62,272 nt of DNA, from assembly GCA_900169235.1 (NCBI GenBank), contig FWCC01000362.1, positions 1 to 62,272 of the forward strand, written 5' to 3'. The notes below the pieces were generated by a model, which was not told where the DNA came from, did not search any database, and saw only the letters and a list, made by a program, of their open reading frames with translations. The DNA comes from Zarea fungicola (lineage: Eukaryota > Ascomycota > Sordariomycetes > Hypocreales > Cordycipitaceae). The position numbers were made by a program, and so were the translations under genes. Shown in pieces: positions 56,647 through 62,272 of the stretch; position 1 is the stretch's first letter; each line of letters begins with the position of its first letter.

Positions 56647-57453
56647 ATGATCATGTCATCAGCTACCGCTCATACATCTCTTACGGTTGTCCTGGTTCAT
56701 GGCGCCTGGCATGGGCCATGGTGCTGGAGTCACCAGACTCCTGAGCTGGAAAAACTTGGCTTTCGCGTCGAAAAAATTCATCTTCCCTCCAGCCAGGGCA
56801 CGCCGGGCAAAACCCAGTTTGACGATGCAACTGCCGTTCGAAATCTGCTGGAACATCTCTTGACGGCGGGCCAACGTGTGGTGGTCCTGGCCCATTCGTA
56901 CAGCGGTCCCATTGCGTGCTCCGCAATCCGCGGGTTATCAGAGGAGCAGCGCGCTCAGAGCGGGTTGAGCGGGGGGGTTGTTGGCCTGATCCATCTGTGC
57001 GCCTACATCTTCCCCGGCGGCATGGACCAGGGGGCTGTAATCAAGAGTGTTGGCGGCCTTCCGTATGTGACATGGGACTCGCCCTCGGAGGGTTTATTCG
57101 TTCTCAACGAGCCACGAGTTAAGCTCTATCTGCCCGATGTGCCGGAAGACCGCATTGCCTGGACTCTGCCGCAGCTTACGCCGCAAAGCAGTGCTGCAAA
57201 CACCGGCATAGTGCCGCCTCAGGCGTGGCAGGATGACTCTCACTATAGCGGCCGGCTCGGATACATTAGATGCACCGCTGATGGGATTGTTCCAATTGCC
57301 GATCAGGATACCATGATTAATGCGGCAAGCGCTACGAACAAGTGGGTGATTCGGTCGCTGGACGGTGCTGGCCACAGTCCGTTTTTGTCACGCCCGCAAG
57401 ACGTGGCTGTAGCTGTACAGGAGATTGTACAGGAATTTGAGCAAGCTGCGTGA
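56647..57453 (+). CDS. Alpha/beta hydrolase (EstC / methylesterase-like)
   Basis: Single exon, 268 residues; an in-frame ATG two codons downstream is also possible. Signatures: VVLVHGAWHGPWCW (oxyanion HG), nucleophile elbow VVVLAHSYSGPIACSAI, YIRCTADGIVPIADQ with the acid, and the catalytic histidine in LDGAGHSPFLSRPQD. It belongs to the AB-hydrolase group related to EstC, hydroxynitrile lyases and plant methylesterases. No signal peptide. It lies between the exporter and the NmrA gene, so it may act on the same compound class. Confidence 0.9.
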   Translation: MIMSSATAHTSLTVVLVHGAWHGPWCWSHQTPELEKLGFRVEKIHLPSSQGTPGKTQFDDATAVRNLLEHLLTAGQRVVVLAHSYSGPIACSAIRGLSEEQRAQSGLSGGVVGLIHLCAYIFPGGMDQGAVIKSVGGLPYVTWDSPSEGLFVLNEPRVKLYLPDVPEDRIAWTLPQLTPQSSAANTGIVPPQAWQDDSHYSGRLGYIRCTADGIVPIADQDTMINAASATNKWVIRSLDGAGHSPFLSRPQDVAVAVQEIVQEFEQAA

Positions 57454-57655
57454 GGGATAAATTACAATTAAGCACAATTAAGCACAATTACACAGAATAA
57501 TGACAAATTAATTAGAAAAACTAAATTGAATCTTGATCATTGACTCCTCCTCACCGGTCAGTCGCCTTACTCGCTCCACCGCCGCCACGTTCAATCTTGA
57601 CAAAGTGTAACCAAACACAAGAACTGATTCTTCTTGATCAATTTTAAATGACCAA

Positions 57656-58900
57656 TTATGCGAAATACTTTCTCCAGAACCTTTCAAGAGTAAGAAGCTC
57701 TGCATCAGCCCCTGAAAGCCCTTTGGCAGCGGCCGCGGCAGCTTTGAGCTTGCCAGCAGTCACGACGTCGTTGGGCACGCCATAATATTTACCATTTGCA
57801 TGCTGGCAGAAGCCAAACATGTATTTTACAACCTCGAGTTCCGGAACATCAAAGGTTGCAAAGTCGCGCCAGTCTGGAATCTCGACCCAGCGGGCCTTCT
57901 TGCCGGTGACTGTGGCCATATTAGCAAAACCCTGTGAAAAACAAGCCCCAAAAAGTTGGGCAGTAGTGCACAAAAAGACACGTTTCATTTCCGTGGACTT
58001 TAGACTTAGGGGAGCTTACCTTTTCCGAATTCGGCAGTGAGTTCGTGCGCAGTTGCAGATACGCTCACGCCTTGCACAAGCTTCCCATTGTATTCCTCTG
58101 GCGACAGAAGCACGCCATGCACAATGTCACCGTAGTCGTCGCCAATACCAATGAAGGGAATTTTATCATCGCCGCCCCAGCGAGGTACGCGGAGTGTCAA
58201 CTGGCCCTCTTCATCGACTACAAATGGAAAGCCGCCAATGGCTGGCGCGAGCTCCTCCGAGAGGTGGTTCTCGAGATACCAGCCAGGGCTGACGGCGACG
58301 GCACTCTTGAAACCCCGAGTCTTGGCGTACTCGGTTACAGCTGCTTTGTCTAAACAAGTCGTATTAGTCGTCATTTGACCTTTTTTTTTAACTCCGTCAG
58401 AGCACGGCTCGGCATAACTTACTGTCAAAAGCAGCGTTGGAGACTGCGCCACCGGTAATCTTGGAAGCAGCCTCGAACCCGCTGTAAATGAAGTTCTGAA
58501 CACCTGCCTCGAACGCGGCATCGACAATCTTCTTGCCCAGGTCAACTTCAGTTGGGCCATCAGGCTGGGAGCAAGACTAAAGTAACCCTGTTAGCTTTGG
58601 AATTGACTCCTGTTTCCCCTCCAAAGTAGCTGGAGCTCAACCTACAGCGTCGTGGGAGTTGGTATTTGCAAAGACGGCCCAACTGCCCTGGAATGCCGCG
58701 ACGAGCGAGGCATGGTCTAATCCGTCAGCCTTGACGACCTCGGCGCCGAGAGCACTGAGCTCCTTGGCCTTGTCAGACTCTGGATTGCGTGTGATGGCGC
58801 GCACGGAGAGGTCGCCAGACTTGTTTGCGACGAGAGAGTCGACAACGCTGCGGCCCTGGTAGCCGGTCGCGCCAAAGACAGTGACAATCTTGGGAGACAT
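57656..58900 (-). CDS. NmrA-like NAD(P)-binding family protein
   Basis: Four exons, 58900-58646, 58576-58423, 58349-58020 and 57909-57656, give 330 residues. The start ATG is directly before SPKIVTVFGATGYQGRSVVD (GxxGxxG). Then come TRNPES, GAEVVKADGLD, FIYSGFEAA and, after the last splice, EFGK-VTGKKARWVEI. The last acceptor is gccacag at 57910; the nearer ttcacag would break the frame. NmrA-like proteins are atypical SDRs that bind NAD(P), often as redox sensors or as isoflavone-reductase-like enzymes. No YxxxK site is obvious, so a sensor or non-catalytic role is possible. Confidence 0.87.
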
Positions 58901-58938
58901 GTTATAAAAGTACACTTGTTTGGGAACTGCCAAGTTGT

Positions 58939-58944
58939 TTTATA
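58939..58944 (-). promoter_or_regulatory. Probable TATA box of the NmrA-like gene
   Basis: TATAAA on the minus strand, 39 bp upstream of the NmrA ATG. Close, but within the range of short-leader fungal genes. Confidence 0.35.
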
Positions 58945-59677
58945 TGTGCACGAGACCGAGGTTGTTTTTATCCCTTTACAGTGAGGACTTGGATCTCTAG
59001 GCAACTCGTGGAGTCGGCCCAACTTATATACACGTATGGTGACGGCAAAGTTCGACACATTTCCCGATGGACATTATTCTCAGCTTCTGTTTATTGGAGC
59101 ATCCACGCAGTTACGCAATTCCCAATATCACATATACGCACACCTTCTAGAGAAACAACGGCAATGACTCTACATGGCGCATGCCAAGCTTTTCAGCGTG
59201 TCGCCGTCCCACAAGGCTGATCAGCATTTTATAAAGATGCAGACGCGTCTTGTTACTAAGCGGCAATTGATTCAAGAAACTTCCCAGCCAAAAGTTGGGT
59301 TTTCTGTGGCTGCGGCTGAATACGGCGAATACTGAATGGTGTGCTATTCTTGCCAAGCTTCAGCCACGAACTTTCCACCTGCGCATGCTTTCTACCTTTA
59401 CATTGTGGCCACGTCAGTTCAAGTAAACAAGAGATTGAAAATGTCGCTTCTTTCAAAAAAAAAAATTATTGATGGAAAGTTCTGTGGCCTCGGCCTGCGT
59501 TCAATCGCAATTCACGTAATCTTTGAAGTTGTTTCTTATACGTGAGGTGTCATGCGCGCTACTGTGGAACAGTGATCTCAATGCGCGCCTCAATTCCTCA
59601 TCATTTCGATTTTAAACATTTTTTAAGCTTCTATTAAACTTCCTAACATCCAACACTAATAACTCAAGACTGCAGCA
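58945..59677. other. Intergenic region
   Basis: Upstream of the NmrA-like gene, with a run of 11 A residues near 59455. No gene is seen. Confidence 0.5.
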
Positions 59678-59848
59678 ATGGACCCTGCCACCCAGGTCTT
59701 GCAAGTGCAACTCAATGCCACAAACCTAGGAGGGCGAAAAATATTGGTAACCATCCCGAGAACACTATTCAAGCCTCTCGTCGTGGCGGACGGCAAGTTA
59801 CACATCTTTATGATCCAGTCCACGCTGGGGAAAGACACAGTGTCCTGA
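59678..59848 (+). CDS. Small hypothetical ORF (56 aa), uncertain
   Basis: ATG at 59678 opens a 56-codon reading (MDPATQVLQVQLNATNLGG, IPRTLF, DGKLHIFMIQS). It has neat codon use and a purine-rich leader (CTGCAGCA) before the ATG, but no recognised family, signal peptide or membrane segment. It could be a remnant exon of a larger lost gene. I list it because the codon pattern looks protein-like; confidence is low. Confidence 0.3.
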   Translation: MDPATQVLQVQLNATNLGGRKILVTIPRTLFKPLVVADGKLHIFMIQSTLGKDTVS

Positions 59849-60419
59849 TGGTAAAGAGGCTTTTGTGTGCCTTTTCCCCAAGTCAATGGCTGATACGAAC
59901 CAACGCCATTGTACGCATTATGTGTACTAGGTATTGTTCAATTACGTCCCGCAACGTTCGCCGCGTTGCTAAAAAGTACACAGTATTAGGAATATATTCA
60001 ACGAGTTGCAGGGTTTTATAATCACGGGGTTTCTAAGTCTTCATCTGATATTATAACGCCTAATATAGAATATTTCTTCTATTAATTAAATTATATAATA
60101 GAGTAGTGTCAGAACCGACACTGGTTCGCGTAGAATAACTCAGTAGGTGCACACTACGTATTATATTCACACACCATTTTCTCACCAACAAATGCCAGCA
60201 CATTGTATTTACAAACGTCACTGGTAGGGCTGCGGCAACGTGATGGCTGAACCCAAGCACATGCAGGTCCCAGTAGTGTCGACCGTGGCAGTGCTGTGCG
60301 GCTGAACACGTTTGTGGCCGTTGGGATCCAAGTCCTTGAAGGCCCAAATGGTCGCCCAGATGTTCGCAATGCATGCTACTCTAAATACTCCCATCTAGCT
60401 ATCAGCCGCTTTCCCACTC
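59849..60419. other. Intergenic region
   Basis: A 571-bp stretch, AT-rich at 60040-60100, serving as presumed promoter of the STAND-type gene. Nothing else is seen. Confidence 0.5.
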
Positions 60420-62272
60420 ATGGAAGTCGCGCTGACTTTTGGTAGCCTGGGCGGCATTATCCAGGTCTGCCAGCTAGCCATCCAGCTCGGCCGCGCAGTC
60501 GGCGTCAGCAAGGCCGCTGCAGGCGGCGAGAGCGCTAAAGAGTACCAGCTTCTCCGCGATGATCTCGACCTCTTTGTTGGCGTGTTGATGCAGGCATGTG
60601 CTTTCATTGCAAGCCTTGTTCTTTGACTAACTGGTAAAAGGTGGTTGCAACGTACGAGCAACACGAGCTCACTCCATACCTCCACGGCCTCGATGCCGCG
60701 TCCAAGTCGGTCGTTGAAAATTGCACGACGCTGATAAAAGATACCCTGACTCATCTGCAGTCGCGGTATGGTTGCAGCCTCACCAAGCATGGATCAGAGA
60801 GAAGGGTAAAAGATGTATGCAAGCGCATCGAGTGGTGTGTGCGGGAGAAGGATCGGATCAAGGCTGTCCGCGATGGCTTGCAAGAGGGGGTGCAGAGGCT
60901 GACTTTATTGACAGCTCTAGCGGCAAGGTAAGTTAACCCATTACTTGATTTCTGTTTTTCGTGCTGACACGCAAAAGGAAATCTGCTCACGTTGATAATG
61001 CCACCGTCTTGGCCCGAATAGAAGAGATCCGACGCGTTTGCCAACACATTCAGAGCAGCCGGGATGATGTCCTGGACTTGCTCAAGAAACAGCGAGCCGA
61101 AGATGAGACACGCGCGGCGATGCAGCACGAGAAGCTTGACCAGATACAGACCCAGCTCGGCGCCACTGAGCAAAACAGCCGCACAATTTTGACACTCGCC
61201 AGAGATGCTTTGCGCGGAACGTCGGCGGTGACGGACCTGCTCATTTCTGTTGCAGAAGCGGTCGCCAACTTGCAGATCATGGCCTCCAACGCGGCGCTCA
61301 TGCGCTCGCTGGATTCAACAAAAGGCCTCCCCGTCGTGCTAGAAGACGCACTCGGACGACCGCTAGAAATTCCAGCCGAGTGGATCGATACACTTGAGTG
61401 GAATGTTGTGCGCCCCTGCTCAAATTCATCCAGTACCTTGCTAATGACGGTTTAGGTTCTGGCTGGTTTATTGAACTGCCAATTCAAGGGCAAGAAAGGC
61501 CAAGATATGGTACGCAGGCAACAGTACGCTTTGGAGGAAAAGGCCACAGGCAGAGACCTCTATACTGCGATACCATTGTACTACTCTCTCCGGAGAGGCA
61601 TGAAGGTGCATATGAGCATGATCTTCTTCGATGATGATACCGTCGTCGGCTCATGTCCTCGTTGTCACGCCACAACAGATGCACCAGAAGACGTGACTAT
61701 TCAGTGGTAAGGCTGTTATTCTGAATAGCCTGATGTATGCTAATGCGTATTAGTGCGGTACCTGGGTGCGAGATGTGGTTCCGCCTGCAGAAAAGTGTCA
61801 TTGATGTCAGGGCAAGCGCTGGTCTCCAGCCCATGCCGGACATACAGGAAGAGACGCACATGTTCAAAGACACGACTGTCGTGACGAGCATACCAATCGA
61901 TCCGGGAGACTTTCAACGTGTTCGAATGCTCCAGATAAGCGGAAAGCTGGAGTTGGATGACGTAGCATCTGTAACTGATACGTCGGCATCTTACCTTGAC
62001 GCAGATAGGCTGGGGGGCGGGTTAGAATCGTTGGATTTGTCCGACCGGGCACGCAAGCTGTCCGTTAGAATGATGGAAAACCTCAGAAACCTCAATTGCA
62101 GCAACGAAACGTCTGACGAGGAGGTGGAACAAGATGCGGACGAAGAATTCTGGAAGTGGCCGCAGCCGCAGCGCACCCCTCGTCGCAGAGCCATGGCCAT
62201 TAACGTCGACCACCCCCTTACGGGTCACCCCCACTTACGGGTCACTGTTACAAATGAAGAAACGCAAGACAC
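60420..62272 (+). CDS. Fungal ubiquitin-like-domain protein with STAND-type N-terminus (3' truncated)
   Basis: Five exons are visible: 60420-60593, 60641-60927, 60978-61404, 61456-61706 and 61754 to the window end, about 552 residues so far. The first intron is GC-AG (cag/gcatgt...aaaag). The N-terminus (EVALTFGSLGGIIQVCQLAI) is the helical head common to fungal NACHT/STAND-like and related proteins. It is followed by VATYEQHELTPYLHGLD, an IEWCVREKDRI helix, VDNATVLARIEEI and a coiled-coil segment. A ubiquitin-like part comes next (LEDALGRPLEIPAEWIDTLE, FKGKKGQDMVRRQQYALEE, RRGMKVHMSMIF), then a four-cysteine SCPRC...C-AVPGC segment. Exon 5 ends in an acidic region and stays open. Function unknown, possibly an incompatibility or signalling protein. 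Confidence 0.8.

Noticed and set aside
57922..58019. Shorter last intron of the NmrA-like gene ending at ttcacag
   Set aside because: With one leftover base from exon 3 it leads to an immediate stop; the later gccacag acceptor restores the conserved VTGKKA segment.
59449..59466. Poly-A run near 59455 as a retroelement tail
   Set aside because: No reverse-transcriptase remnant or target-site duplication is visible next to it.

Overview
The window is nuclear DNA of a filamentous ascomycete, probably a Sordariomycete. Most genes carry short spliceosomal introns (about 45-90 nt, GTRNGT...YAG). The families are typical of that group: Zn2Cys6 regulators, DUF3425 and DUF3431 proteins, a con-13-like metalloprotease, NmrA and AsaB-type proteins. 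No backbone synthase, rRNA, tRNA, CRISPR or intact transposon was recognised. I rebuilt exon structures by hand from splice consensus, reading phase and family conservation. About 31 protein genes, one probable pseudogene and one doubtful small ORF are listed.

Left part (1-16 kb): an AsaB/CmcJ-like oxygenase-family gene and an M20 amidohydrolase are transcribed divergently. Next is a patch of three small secreted products: a two-repeat cyanovirin-N-type lectin, a con-13-like HExxH protein and a four-cysteine secreted protein. After a 2.4 kb gene-poor stretch come an aquaporin with a variant first NPA box, an ACS-type MFS permease and a 685-residue Zn2Cys6 regulator.

Central part (16.5-30.2 kb): eight adjacent genes look like a complete carbohydrate or polyol catabolic cluster. 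They are a DenD-like NAD epimerase/dehydrogenase, a class II aldolase-like enzyme, two SDRs, a zinc polyol dehydrogenase, a P-loop sugar-type kinase, a sugar-porter MFS and a 767-residue Zn2Cys6 regulator. The aldolase keeps its metal and catalytic residues but has lost both phosphate-binding signatures. This suggests a retro-aldol step on an unphosphorylated sugar, with the kinase acting on a product. It is the best candidate here for an undescribed pathway.

Right part (30.2-62.3 kb): an O-methyltransferase and a GRE2-type reductase are followed by a TF-domain protein without a zinc cluster, a DUF3431 protein, a broken MYND-finger gene, a rhodanese, an F-box/2EXR-like protein and a DUF3425 protein with no bZIP basic region. 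From 44.5 to 58.9 kb lies a second loose cluster without a backbone synthase: SDR, two alpha/beta hydrolases, Zn2Cys6 regulator, N-hydroxylase-like FAD monooxygenase, DHA1 MFS exporter and NmrA protein. It looks like detoxification or small-molecule catabolism. The window ends inside a ubiquitin-like-domain/STAND-type N-terminal protein gene.
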